In this document: one piece after another, positions 34,901 to 43,862 of the stretch | Layout of the letters: each line of letters opens with the position of its first letter | Numbering within the stretch: position 1 is the stretch's first letter | Assembly (NCBI GenBank): GCA_023229245.1 | Contig: JALNZU010000001.1 | Span: forward strand, 1 to 64,000 | Length of the DNA stretch: 64,000 bases | Reading direction: 5' to 3' | Source: Bacteroidales bacterium | GTDB lineage: Bacteria > Bacteroidota > Bacteroidia > Bacteroidales > F082 | The notes under the pieces: generated by a model | The model's input: only the letters and a program-made list of their open reading frames with translations | Database searches by the model: none | What the model was told of the DNA's origin: nothing | Translations under genes and position numbers: made by a program

Positions 34901-35764
34901 TCAGCCTATTTCAACTCCATTTACAGTTAAATATATTGCTTTTGACAGCAATAAAATCGGTACAATTTCAAGGGTGCAAAGATATAAAAATAAATAAAGC
35001 AATGGGTAATCCGGCTTCATAAACCCTATCTGGATGATACGAAACAGTCGAAATCCAAACAGCAAAGCAGCTATACTGATGATAGCAAGCAGCATACCCA
35101 ATGAAGGTGAATACACAAGTAAGACTAACAAAGGAAAAAGAATAACAAGCAATGTAAAGCTAAATACGATCTGATTCATGGCAAAAAAAAGGCCCTGATC
35201 GCGCATATTAAAAAGCCTTGAGAATGTGTGTATCACAGAAAGCTTACCAAATACAAGCAAAAACGTTAGTCCGGCAAAAAATAAAAAATCAGATATTTGG
35301 TCTGAATATATAAGCGATTCATATCCCAAATAGCTTAAAGTAGTCTTCATCAGCATAGCTAGTATCAAGACATATACAAACAAGACCATATAGACTAAAC
35401 TGCTTTTCAGCGGATTCCATTCCCTGCCAAGATTGATCAGGTTTGAGTTGCTCAGCGATGACTGCAAATATTGCTTGAAGCGACGTGGATAGCTGTACTT
35501 ACCCACGACTATCATCAAAAACAATATCCAGATAACGATACCTTGCCAATGGAAAGCAGCAGGATACACAGTTCGTATTTGTGGCTGCACCACCTTAGAT
35601 GCCTGATCTATTGTAATAAACCTATCGGATGGCGCAGTGAGAGGCATATAAAACACGACCCCTTCTGGTAAATCATAAATGCCGTATGATACCGGATTGG
35701 TGTCAGGTGGAAGCGCCACCCGATTCAACCCTATACCTTTCATATGATGAACAAGCTCCGACAT
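34901..35764 (-). CDS. DUF4271 integral membrane protein
   Basis: A 287-residue protein with about seven to eight hydrophobic segments after an N-terminal soluble part of ~75 residues (e.g. GIVIWILFLMIVVGKY, LLVILFPLLVLLVY, LLYLFLYLCTLEIVPILLL). The family is known only as DUF4271, found in Bacteroidota next to hemD. The upstream -7 box at 35796-35803 would drive both genes. No function can be assigned; a link with haem synthesis or export is guesswork from position. Confidence 0.8.
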   Translation of the reverse strand: MSELVHHMKGIGLNRVALPPDTNPVSYGIYDLPEGVVFYMPLTAPSDRFITIDQASKVVQPQIRTVYPAAFHWQGIVIWILFLMIVVGKYSYPRRFKQYLQSSLSNSNLINLGREWNPLKSSLVYMVLFVYVLILAMLMKTTLSYLGYESLIYSDQISDFLFFAGLTFLLVFGKLSVIHTFSRLFNMRDQGLFFAMNQIVFSFTLLVILFPLLVLLVYSPSLGMLLAIISIAALLFGFRLFRIIQIGFMKPDYPLLYLFLYLCTLEIVPILLLSKAIYLTVNGVEIG

Positions 35765-35795
35765 GCCCTTTGTAGCTTTGAATTGATCTGACCGA

Positions 35796-35803
35796 CAAAA
35801 TTA
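35796..35803 (-). promoter_or_regulatory. -7 box for the DUF4271-hemD operon
   Basis: The minus strand reads TAATTTTG, giving a predicted leader of ~25 bases to the ATG at 35764. Confidence 0.45.
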
Positions 35804-35923
35804 GTAATTTATAATGATTACAAAATAGGTAAATATTTTATCTTCTTGATTTAAAGGTTGTTATAACATTTATTAATATTTGTGAAGTCTTTCACAATTC
35901 TCGAAAAAACCAAAAAAAATCGG

Positions 35924-35931
35924 TACTTTTG
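35924..35931 (+). promoter_or_regulatory. -7 box for pta
   Basis: TACTTTTG matches TAnnTTTG. It lies within the longer frame starting at 35882, which it therefore rules out. Confidence 0.55.
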
Positions 35932-35968
35932 CAGCTTTAACTCATCATTTTTTTCGGTAATCATTTCT

Positions 35969-36970
35969 ATGAATCTTATTGATCAAATCAGGCTTAGGGC
36001 ACAAGGGACGGCAAAGCGGATCGTCATGCCCGAAGCAACAGAAGAACGCAGCCTTCGCGCTGCCGATATTATTTTACAAGAAGACCTGGCTCGGTTGATC
36101 CTATTGGGTAATCGAGAGGAAATATCAGCTAATGCCTCGCACTGGAACTTGCAACATATTCATAAAGCACAGATCCTTGACCCAAAAGATCATGATCGTA
36201 AAGAGTTCTTTGCTCAGATGCTTTTCAAACTCCGGCAGTCTAAAGGCCTACGTATAGAGCAAGCCCGCATCATGGTTGAAGACCCGCTTTACCTTGCTGT
36301 GTTACTTATTAAAAACGGTGATGCTGAGGGGGAGGTTGCTGGAGCCAATAACGCAACTGGCGATGTGTTACGTCCTGCTTTTCAGATCATCAAAACCCAG
36401 CCTGGTATCACAGCTGTATCAGGAGCTTTTATCATGATAATGCCTGAAAAAACTTATGGAGACAATGGTCTGCTGATATTTGCCGACTGTGCTGTGAACC
36501 CTGATCCAAGTGCACAGGAACTTGCCGAGATCGCCATAGCCACGGCACAAACGGCAAAAAACATAGCCGGTATAGATCCCAAAATAGCGATGCTGAGCTT
36601 TTCCACCAAAGGCAGTGCAAATCACCCAAGGAACGATAAGGTGATAGCTGCCACACAATTAGCCAAAGCCCTTGATCCGCAGCTAAAAATTGATGGAGAG
36701 CTACAAGCTGATGCTGCCTTAGTAGAGGCTATTGGTCAAAAGAAATCACCCGGATCGCCTATAGCGGGCAGAGCTAATGTATTGGTCTTCCCATCGCTTG
36801 AAGCCGGTAACATTGCATATAAATTAGTTCAACGACTGGCAAATGCCGAGGCAATAGGGCCGGTGCTACAAGGATTGGCAGCACCTATTAACGATTTGTC
36901 GCGCGGCTGCTCGGTAGAAGACATAGTAAACTTAGTAGCTATTACCGCTAATCAGGCTAACGGAATTTAA
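35969..36970 (+). CDS. pta: Phosphate acetyltransferase
   Basis: A 333-residue single-domain enzyme interconverting acetyl-CoA and acetyl phosphate. Family marks: MPEATEERSLRAADI, GEVAGANNATGDVLRPAF, FADCAVNPDPSAQELAEIA, AMLSFSTKGSA, KIDGELQADAAL and SPIAGRANVLVFPSLEAGN. A butyryl-transferring (Ptb) activity is possible within this superfamily. It is the first gene of pta-dehydrogenase-ackA. The start is the ATG 35969, set by the promoter at 35924-35931. Confidence 0.95.
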   Translation: MNLIDQIRLRAQGTAKRIVMPEATEERSLRAADIILQEDLARLILLGNREEISANASHWNLQHIHKAQILDPKDHDRKEFFAQMLFKLRQSKGLRIEQARIMVEDPLYLAVLLIKNGDAEGEVAGANNATGDVLRPAFQIIKTQPGITAVSGAFIMIMPEKTYGDNGLLIFADCAVNPDPSAQELAEIAIATAQTAKNIAGIDPKIAMLSFSTKGSANHPRNDKVIAATQLAKALDPQLKIDGELQADAALVEAIGQKKSPGSPIAGRANVLVFPSLEAGNIAYKLVQRLANAEAIGPVLQGLAAPINDLSRGCSVEDIVNLVAITANQANGI

Positions 36971-37012
36971 TATACAGCACATCAAATATTTCAGTACATA
37001 AATCATCACATT

Positions 37013-37975
37013 ATGAGCGAAACATTAGCAGACTTCAGTTTAGGCAAGCGCCCGCAGGCTAAGGGTGTTATCCATAAAGTCGGAGTAGTTGGCAGCGGAC
37101 AGGTAGGGCAGGAAATCATCCGACATGTCAGCCAATATGGTCTGGACGTAGTTTTTTTAGACCTTAATGAACAGATTTTAACTCAGGCTTTTGATCAGAT
37201 CAGCATTCAGCTTGATGAGATCATCAACCATTGGGGGCTCACTCCCAGCGAAAAACGTTTAGTACTTAGCCGTATCAAAGGAACTACTTCGTATGACGAT
37301 CTGGCCGATTGTGATATCATCATAGAAACGATCAGCTCACGCAAAAAAGGAACCAGCTTAGATGCCAGAAGAGAAATCTTCCGACAAGTTGAGCAGGTCG
37401 TCAGAGAAGACACCATCATCTCGTCCAATCTTTCCACTTTGATGATCTCCGATTTGGCCAGCGCATTAGAGCATCCGGAAAGAGCTATCGGGATCCATTT
37501 TATTCTTCCAATGAATAAAACGAGTGTGGTAGAGGTTGTAAGAGGTATCAACTCTTCGGATTATGCCTTTAATCAAGCTGTTAAATTTGCTGGTATGATC
37601 AATAAGAAAGTGATCAGGCTCAACGAATCACCAGGTAATATTACTACCCGCATGATGGTCACTTCTATCAATGATGCGTGTGAGATCCTTATGGAAGGTG
37701 TGGCATCGGTGAAAGACATCGACAAAGCCATGCGCGAAACTATGGGATATCTGTTTGGCCCGTTTGAAATGGCCGACCGTATCGGGTTGGATAAGATTCT
37801 GAAATATATGGAGAATCTTTATCAGGAATACGGTGATAAAAAATATAAACCCTCACCTATTATCAAACGACTTGTCAGAGCTAATTATTTAGGCCGTCAG
37901 ACAGGCAAGGGATTTTATAACTATTTATCCGGCAAGCCAGTAGATCAGACCGTAACCTGTGCAGTAATCAAGTAA
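37013..37975 (+). CDS. 3-hydroxyacyl-CoA dehydrogenase family protein
   Basis: A 320-residue NAD(P)-dependent dehydrogenase. It has a Rossmann start (VGVVGSGQVGQEIIRHV), IIETISSRK, the catalytic-His segment IGIHFILPMNKTSVVEVV, and the C-terminal domain SPGNITTRMMVTSINDAC, DKAMRETMGYLFGPFEMADRIGLD and GRQTGKGFYNY. The family converts 3-hydroxyacyl-CoA to 3-ketoacyl-CoA, e.g. 3-hydroxybutyryl-CoA. HFILPM departs from the usual HFFNP, and SPGNI from SPGFI, so the substrate may differ. It sits between pta and ackA, 42 and 20 bases away, which suggests a joint role in acyl-CoA/acyl-phosphate fermentation. Confidence 0.85.
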   Translation: MSETLADFSLGKRPQAKGVIHKVGVVGSGQVGQEIIRHVSQYGLDVVFLDLNEQILTQAFDQISIQLDEIINHWGLTPSEKRLVLSRIKGTTSYDDLADCDIIIETISSRKKGTSLDARREIFRQVEQVVREDTIISSNLSTLMISDLASALEHPERAIGIHFILPMNKTSVVEVVRGINSSDYAFNQAVKFAGMINKKVIRLNESPGNITTRMMVTSINDACEILMEGVASVKDIDKAMRETMGYLFGPFEMADRIGLDKILKYMENLYQEYGDKKYKPSPIIKRLVRANYLGRQTGKGFYNYLSGKPVDQTVTCAVIK

Positions 37976-37995
37976 CAAAAAAAAGATTGGATAGT

Positions 37996-39216
37996 ATGAA
38001 GATCATTGTATTAAACTGTGGGAGTTCCTCCATTAAATATCAATTGTTTGATATGCCCTCGCGCAAGGTGCTTGCAAAAGGATTAGTAGATAAGATAGGA
38101 TTAAAAGGAGCCTCAATCAGCCATAAACGGGATGATGACGTTCAGGTGAAATTAGAAGGTGAGATATTGGATCATCAGTCGGGTATAGAGTTTTTGCTTG
38201 GCATTTTGGTCAGCCAAAAATATGGCAGCTTGAAATCTCTTGAAGATATTGATGCTGTTGGACATAGAGTAGTACATGCCGGTGAGAAGTTCAGCGGAAG
38301 CGTTTATATCACTGATGAGGTTGTGGATGCGTTGGAAGAATGTGTGGAGTTAGCTCCACTGCACAACCCGCCCAATCTGAAAGGTATTTATGCCATGCAG
38401 GAGTTGCTGCCCAAAATACCTCAGGTAGGGGTATTTGATACTGCGTTTCATCAGACCATGCCGCCACACGCCTATTTGTATGGGATACCGTACTCACTGT
38501 ATGAAACATATAAGATCAGGCGTTACGGATTTCATGGTACCAGCCATAAATATGTCTCGGCTCGTGCATGCGAGATATTAGGAGTAGATATCAAAGACCA
38601 GAAGATAATCACATGCCATCTTGGCAATGGAGCGTCAATGGCAGCTATCAATGGAGGCATATCGGTTGATACCAGCATGGGAATGACCCCTATTGAAGGG
38701 CTTATCATGGGCACGCGAAGCGGCGACTTAGATATAGGAGCCTTACTATATATAGCTGATAAAGAAGAAACCAGTATCCCGCATACCAACACTCTGGTAA
38801 ATAAGTTCTCCGGAATGTTAGGTATCTCAGGCGTTTCATCGGATATGCGTGATATTGCCGCAGCAGCAGAAAATGGAAACGAAAGAGCAGCCATCGCACT
38901 GCAAATGTACCACTACAGAGTACGAAAATATATAGGTGCATATGCCGCTGCTATGGGAGGATTAGATATGATAGTATTTACAGGCGGTATAGGTGAAAAC
39001 GACACTCTGACAAGAACAAAATCAGTGCAGGAGTTAGAGTTTTTAGGAGTGAAGATAAATGTGGAAAAATCATTGGCTTCACGTGGAAAAGAAGAAATTC
39101 TAAGCACCGACGATTCCAAAGTCAAAGTATTGGTGGTGCCTACAGATGAGGAACTGATGATCGCAAGCGACACATACGATATTTGCGAACATATAGTCAG
39201 CCAGGCAGACTACTAA
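37996..39216 (+). CDS. ackA: Acetate kinase
   Basis: It makes ATP and acetate from acetyl phosphate. The 406-residue protein shows the standard motifs NCGSSSIKYQLF, GHRVVHAGE, FDTAFHQTMP, YGFHGTSHKYVS, CHLGNGASMAAINGG, and MGTRSGDLDIGAL and TGGIGEND further on. A TTG at 37987 is in frame, but the ATG at 37996 starts the conserved MKIIVLNCG. It is the last gene of the pta operon and is followed by a terminator. Butyrate kinase is distinguishable and less likely. Confidence 0.96.
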   Translation: MKIIVLNCGSSSIKYQLFDMPSRKVLAKGLVDKIGLKGASISHKRDDDVQVKLEGEILDHQSGIEFLLGILVSQKYGSLKSLEDIDAVGHRVVHAGEKFSGSVYITDEVVDALEECVELAPLHNPPNLKGIYAMQELLPKIPQVGVFDTAFHQTMPPHAYLYGIPYSLYETYKIRRYGFHGTSHKYVSARACEILGVDIKDQKIITCHLGNGASMAAINGGISVDTSMGMTPIEGLIMGTRSGDLDIGALLYIADKEETSIPHTNTLVNKFSGMLGISGVSSDMRDIAAAAENGNERAAIALQMYHYRVRKYIGAYAAAMGGLDMIVFTGGIGENDTLTRTKSVQELEFLGVKINVEKSLASRGKEEILSTDDSKVKVLVVPTDEELMIASDTYDICEHIVSQADY

Positions 39217-39239
39217 CTCACTAAAATAGGTTCATTATA

Positions 39240-39268
39240 AAGGTCGCTTGTTCAGAGCGGCCTTTTCT
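39240..39268 (+). terminator. Terminator after ackA
   Basis: AAGGTCGCT (39240-39248) pairs with AGCGGCCTT (39256-39264), one wobble, 7-base loop, then TTTTCTTATT. Confidence 0.75.
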
Positions 39269-39424
39269 TATTAGAAACTACTCAGTTAATTTTGATCTCA
39301 ATTTCCCGAAGATGAGCACCACCTATTGAAACTGTTTTAGAGATAATCAACTATCAGGTTTAACAGGTGTACAGAAAAACTGTAAGTTTGTGATGTCTTA
39401 TTTTCATACAATTTTTAAGCTAAG

Positions 39425-40111
39425 ATGCAAACTGATACGATCATCGACCTACAAGGGTTATCTGTTTTTCAGCGTAAGAACTTGGTTTTGACTAATGTCA
39501 ACTTACAAATAAAAAAAGGTGAGTTTAATTATATCATCGGAAAGACGGGTAGCGGTAAGTCGAGTTTACTCAAAACATTGTATGCCGAATTACCTGTGAT
39601 TGAGGGACAGGCTATAGTTGCCGGTTTCAATCTGAAAACGATCCATCGTAAAGAGGTTCCTTTTTTAAGACGAAGGTTAGGCATTGTTTTTCAGGATTTT
39701 CAACTGCTTGATGATCGTTCGGTTTTTGACAATTTAGCTTTTGTGTTACGGGCTACCGGGTGGAAGGACAAGCGGCAAATCGAGCAACGCATACGGGAGG
39801 TATTAGAGTTAGTAGATTTACATCCCAAGCACTATAAATTCCCTCATCAGTTGTCGGGTGGCGAACAGCAGCGGGTTGCCATAGCCCGTGCTTTACTCAA
39901 TCATCCTGATATCATATTAGCTGATGAGCCTACGGGGAATCTCGATCCCGACACCTCTAACGGTATAGTAAGGCTATTGATGAAAATCAGTGAGAACGGA
40001 CAAGCTGTCTTAATGGCTACCCATAATTATAACCTGATATATAAATATCCGGCTGGGGTGATCAAATGTGAAGAAGGAAGTATTAGCTCATCCGACAACC
40101 TGCTTAACTGA
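39425..40111 (+). CDS. ftsE: FtsE-like ABC transporter ATP-binding protein
   Basis: A 228-residue ABC ATPase. Walker A GKTGSGKSS, Q-loop VFQDFQLLDDRSV, signature LSGGEQQRVAIARAL, Walker B ILADEPTGNLD and switch THN (in ATHNYNLI). Length, the LLDDRSVFDNLAF stretch and DEPTGNLDP fit FtsE, which with FtsX controls cell-wall hydrolases at division. No FtsX is adjacent here, as is common in Bacteroidota, so a related LolD-type role cannot be excluded. Confidence 0.82.
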   Translation: MQTDTIIDLQGLSVFQRKNLVLTNVNLQIKKGEFNYIIGKTGSGKSSLLKTLYAELPVIEGQAIVAGFNLKTIHRKEVPFLRRRLGIVFQDFQLLDDRSVFDNLAFVLRATGWKDKRQIEQRIREVLELVDLHPKHYKFPHQLSGGEQQRVAIARALLNHPDIILADEPTGNLDPDTSNGIVRLLMKISENGQAVLMATHNYNLIYKYPAGVIKCEEGSISSSDNLLN

Positions 40112-40114
40112 CAA

Positions 40115-41239
40115 TCAATCATTATCAAAAAGTATTTCGATCAATCGTCTGACGTTGTGGCCATTATGGTAGAGTTGTACTAATCTGGTTTTCCTGCGTT
40201 GAATTTCTCTGCCGCTGAAGCTCCTTTTAAATAGTTTTTTGATCTGTTGTTTCATGGCATTTGCGTCGTTAGCTACTATACACAGCTCATCTAAGGTGCT
40301 TCCACTAAGCATTTTATCATTTACCAAACAGAACCGCCCATTATATAATGTATTTAACAGCTTGAGTTTCAAGCCAGTTGCCTGAAAAGTGATCAGCAGA
40401 TGCAGTTGGGCTTCATTGATGAGCTTAAACATTTGCTCATCATCCGGATTGGCAACAAGGCTTACGTATGGCTTATCAGCTGTCAGACGTTTGAGGGCAG
40501 GAGTAGGATTAAGACCGGCTACGACAAAGGGAACCTTCAGGTCGTCAAACACTTCATCCAATAAGAACTTAATGGCGTTTTTATTTTCACTGACTGATAA
40601 ATTTCCATGATACAACACATAGCTTCCCTGGCCTGTTGACGATTTGACTTCGGTATGTGGATGGAAAGCAGGGATAAAGCTTACGTTCCGGTATTTTGAC
40701 GCAAAATATTTTTCGTCTTTACGGGAAATAGCTATCACAGCCGAAGCCCGATTCAGTACCCGTTCAAACCGTTTCAGTTTTTTTGCTTCGTTATAGTAGT
40801 AGTATTTTTTAAACAAATCGGTTTCGGCAGAGGCTAAATGATAGTAATAGTCATGCTCTATGTTATGCATGCGTACTACCATTTTCCGGCCATGAAAGCG
40901 TATGTCATTCAGCAATATACTGGTATGCAGGCCTTCCAACAGTATAGGGTGTTTATCGCGAAGCAGCGTATTGATCAGTTGTTCCGAATTGCGTGAACTG
41001 ACGATGTAAGGAATATTTTTAAACAAATGTGTTTTTGCTAAGTCGCGGCGATAATAATACACCTTTTCGCAATAGGTGTTCAGCTCTTCTGCTTCTCCAC
41101 GGCCGTATTCATATGTATGTAAAATTATTTTCACACCTATCGCATGCAATGCCTTGATCTTATAGAAGACATCTATTACCCCTCCATAGTTTGCTGGCCA
41201 GGGAACATCAAACGATACGATGTGCAAATATCTATCCAT
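40115..41239 (-). CDS. Glycosyltransferase (GT-B fold)
   Basis: A 374-residue protein with GT-B features: N-terminal acceptor domain (IVSFDVPWPANYGGVIDVFY, VVRMHNIEHDYYYHLA), SAVIAISRKDEKYF, then the C-terminal nucleotide-sugar domain (SYVLYHGNLSVSENKNAIKF, PFVVAGLNP, LLITFQATGLKLKLLNTLYN). The second half lacks the usual EX7E signature in clear form. Substrate unknown; envelope polysaccharide or LPS assembly is likely. Its start overlaps the end of the upstream glycosyltransferase gene by 8 bases. Confidence 0.82.
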   Translation of the reverse strand: MDRYLHIVSFDVPWPANYGGVIDVFYKIKALHAIGVKIILHTYEYGRGEAEELNTYCEKVYYYRRDLAKTHLFKNIPYIVSSRNSEQLINTLLRDKHPILLEGLHTSILLNDIRFHGRKMVVRMHNIEHDYYYHLASAETDLFKKYYYYNEAKKLKRFERVLNRASAVIAISRKDEKYFASKYRNVSFIPAFHPHTEVKSSTGQGSYVLYHGNLSVSENKNAIKFLLDEVFDDLKVPFVVAGLNPTPALKRLTADKPYVSLVANPDDEQMFKLINEAQLHLLITFQATGLKLKLLNTLYNGRFCLVNDKMLSGSTLDELCIVANDANAMKQQIKKLFKRSFSGREIQRRKTRLVQLYHNGHNVRRLIEILFDND

Positions 41240-42347
41240 TATACAGTTCTATAAATTGCAACAGCTGTTTCTCTTCATTTTCCCATGTAAGTATTTCAGC
41301 TGCTTGTCCTACATTCTCTTTCCATGTTTTCAACAACCCATTATTTGTCATTCGTTGTATGGCATTGGCTATAGAATCAGGCTGATGGTCGGTGATGAAA
41401 TCGCCTATCTCATACTTCACTACTATGCGTTCCAACTCAGGTAATTTACTGGTTAACACGGGGATACCGGCTTGTATATAATCAAAAAGCTTATTAGGCA
41501 AGCTAAGGCGATAGTTCATATTAGTAGGCTTGTCAAGGCTTAATCCTAAGTCAGCATGACGAGTATAATCCATCATTTGTTGATATGGCATACGGGGCAG
41601 GAATTGTATGCGATCGTCCACACCCCATCTTACAGCTTGCTTGCGCAATTGCTCCCACACATCACCACCACCTATGAGCAACAGATAATGATCGGGAAGA
41701 TACTGCATCGCCTCAACCAATTCCTCTGCTCCGCGCTGCACATTAATACCGGCTCCCTGCATGATCAATATCTTTTTTCCCTCAGGAATATTCAGCTCAT
41801 TGCGTGTACTCGACCGTTGCGGGAAGAACTGTGGAGGGATATTTCGTACTACTTGAACTTGCAACCCATATTGCCATCGGAAAAGCTCAGCTATGGAATC
41901 ATTGACAGTGATCATAGCACCAAGCCGGGGTACGATAAGTTGTTCAATAGTTTTCCACACTCGTTGCACATTTTTGCGGTGAACTAATTCAGGTGTTTCG
42001 GTAAAATACTCATGGCTGTCGTAGATCAATTTTTTTCCTCTGAGGCGTGCTGCTGAATAATTTGCTAAAAGCGTATCCAAATCATTGGAAAAGAATAATG
42101 TAGCCCGAATAAATAAGAGTTTAAGAAATAGCCGCAGATTATATTCTGCATAAAAAAAAGGGCCTCGCTCAAAAAGCAATCGCATCCGAATGCATTTATA
42201 TTCCCTTTCTTCCATTGGGATACTCGAACGCAAACGTCGACCGATCAGCACCACCTCGTAGCCCGACTTTTGCAATGCCAGGCAAGATTTGTGAACACGC
42301 TGATCGGTAACTAAATCATTAATGACAGAAACAACGGCTTTTTTCAA
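41232..42347 (-). CDS. GT4-type glycosyltransferase
   Basis: A 371-residue GT-B glycosyltransferase. N-terminal domain: VSVINDLVTDQRVHKSCLAL, DLDTLLANYSAARLRGKKLIYDSHEYF split over ~20 residues near 90-115; C-terminal domain: ILIMQGAGINVQRGAEELVEAM region, HYLLLIGGGDVWEQL, ADLGLSLDKPTNMNYRL and LPNKLFDYIQAGIPVL. It begins with TTG at 42347, since no ATG gives the conserved N-terminus. It forms an operon with the next glycosyltransferase, presumably for a surface glycan. Confidence 0.85.
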   Translation of the reverse strand: MKKAVVSVINDLVTDQRVHKSCLALQKSGYEVVLIGRRLRSSIPMEEREYKCIRMRLLFERGPFFYAEYNLRLFLKLLFIRATLFFSNDLDTLLANYSAARLRGKKLIYDSHEYFTETPELVHRKNVQRVWKTIEQLIVPRLGAMITVNDSIAELFRWQYGLQVQVVRNIPPQFFPQRSSTRNELNIPEGKKILIMQGAGINVQRGAEELVEAMQYLPDHYLLLIGGGDVWEQLRKQAVRWGVDDRIQFLPRMPYQQMMDYTRHADLGLSLDKPTNMNYRLSLPNKLFDYIQAGIPVLTSKLPELERIVVKYEIGDFITDHQPDSIANAIQRMTNNGLLKTWKENVGQAAEILTWENEEKQLLQFIELYNG

Positions 42348-42476
42348 GTAGAGATTTTCGATTTACTTTAGATTGATGAAATGATTAACTGAAAAGTTGC
42401 AAGGAATAGTATATTTGTTAATATCTTTCTGTTGATAAATATCCTTTTACACGCTATTACCTATAAGAAACTTATT

Positions 42477-42484
42477 TAACTTTG
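42477..42484 (+). promoter_or_regulatory. -7 box for murB
   Basis: TAACTTTG matches TAnnTTTG. The predicted start is near 42491, leaving a leader of only ~10 bases before the ATG at 42501. Confidence 0.5.
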
Positions 42485-42500
42485 AGAGAAATTTTTGGGT

Positions 42501-43514
42501 ATGATCAGGAATTACCCTTTAACCGGTCATAACAGTTTTGGGCTTGATGTTATGGCCGCTTGGGCTTGTAAAATATTTGACATCAGGGACTTAGAAAAAA
42601 TCATCCAAAGCAGTGTCTTTACTGATGAGAAGCATATTATATTAGGTGGCGGCAGTAATTGTCTTTTCTTAGATGATTATTTTGAAGGCTTAGTCCTTTT
42701 GATAAAGAACAAAGGCATTACCATAGTTGAGGAATCGGGCAATTCGGTTATAGTAAGTGTAGCAGCAGGCGAAAATTGGTCTGATTTTGTTGACAGCATG
42801 GTAGACAGAGGCTATGGCGGGCTTGAGAATTTATCGTTGATCCCGGGTAAAGTGGGTGCCGCACCCATACAAAACATAGGCGCTTATGGAGTAGAGCTGA
42901 TGGACGTCTTTATAGGGCTTCAGGCATTAGACCTACATACACGGGAACTTGTCAACTTTAATCGGGAAGCATGCGAATTTGGATACCGGTCAAGCTTGTT
43001 TAAAACATCAGACAAAGATCGGTATGTGATACTTTCAATTGATGTGATGCTTCACAAAAACCATACTCCCAACATCTCATATGGTAGTGTGGCAAAAGCT
43101 CTGCAACAAAAGGGTATAACGAAACCAGGCATCAGTGATGTCGCACAGATTGTGAAAGAGATACGACAAGCCAAGCTCCCCGACCCTGCCGTATTAGGTA
43201 ATGCCGGAAGTTTTTTCAAAAATCCATTGGTGCATAATTTGGTCTTTCAAAATTTGAAAAACGATTATCCCGAACTTAGAGGGTATCCCGAATCCTATGA
43301 AACAACAAAGATATCAGCAGCATGGCTGATAGAAAAAGCTGGATGGAAAGGAAAACGTATAGGCGATGCCGGTGTTCATACCAAACAAGCCCTTGTATTG
43401 GTAAACCACGGGAAAGCTAACGGACGTGACATATACAGCTTAGCAATGGAGATTCAGCAGGATGTAAAAAATAAATTTGGAGTCGTACTTGAGCCGGAAG
43501 TAAATTTTATATAA
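42501..43514 (+). CDS. murB: UDP-N-acetylenolpyruvoylglucosamine reductase
   Basis: It reduces UDP-GlcNAc-enolpyruvate to UDP-MurNAc using NADPH and FAD in peptidoglycan synthesis. The 337-residue length and motifs fit the E. coli-type MurB: FAD site ILGGGSNCLFLDDYF, AGENWSDFVDSMVDRGYGG, IPGKVGAAPIQNIGAYGVE, FGYRSSLFK, catalytic-Ser segment GNAGSFFKNP, and AAWLIEKAGWKG near the end. An in-frame TTG at 42495 is ignored in favour of ATG 42501, given the promoter just upstream. Confidence 0.95.
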   Translation: MIRNYPLTGHNSFGLDVMAAWACKIFDIRDLEKIIQSSVFTDEKHIILGGGSNCLFLDDYFEGLVLLIKNKGITIVEESGNSVIVSVAAGENWSDFVDSMVDRGYGGLENLSLIPGKVGAAPIQNIGAYGVELMDVFIGLQALDLHTRELVNFNREACEFGYRSSLFKTSDKDRYVILSIDVMLHKNHTPNISYGSVAKALQQKGITKPGISDVAQIVKEIRQAKLPDPAVLGNAGSFFKNPLVHNLVFQNLKNDYPELRGYPESYETTKISAAWLIEKAGWKGKRIGDAGVHTKQALVLVNHGKANGRDIYSLAMEIQQDVKNKFGVVLEPEVNFI

Positions 43515-43862
43515 CAAAAGGCTTCACACTAAATTCATTTGTTTAATTCAAGCTGAAAGTACTTATATTATTGTGCTAATAGGCTTGTTATTCAATAGCT
43601 TTCTATATTATAAGCTTGATATTTTATTCTACAACTTGCATCTTCCAATTAACAACAGGCTGTTCATATCTTCTTCCTTATATCGTTTTTCTCAGGTGTA
43701 GTCGTTCGTATTTTCGCTCTCTGAAACCAATTTGTCTTAGGTTTAGGAAAAAGCAATGGGGACAAGCTAACTAAGCAAATGGCATAGTCATCTGCTTCTG
43801 ACAACAACCAATTATCGAATAAACCAGCAAAGCAAATCAGCTTTTACACCAATAAATTTAAT
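43515..43862. other. Intergenic region before the giant T9SS gene
   Basis: About 348 AT-rich bases with no convincing gene or terminator. TATTTTCG at 43709-43716 resembles a -7 box (one mismatch) and could drive the giant gene with a leader of ~140 bases; weak evidence. Confidence 0.35.
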
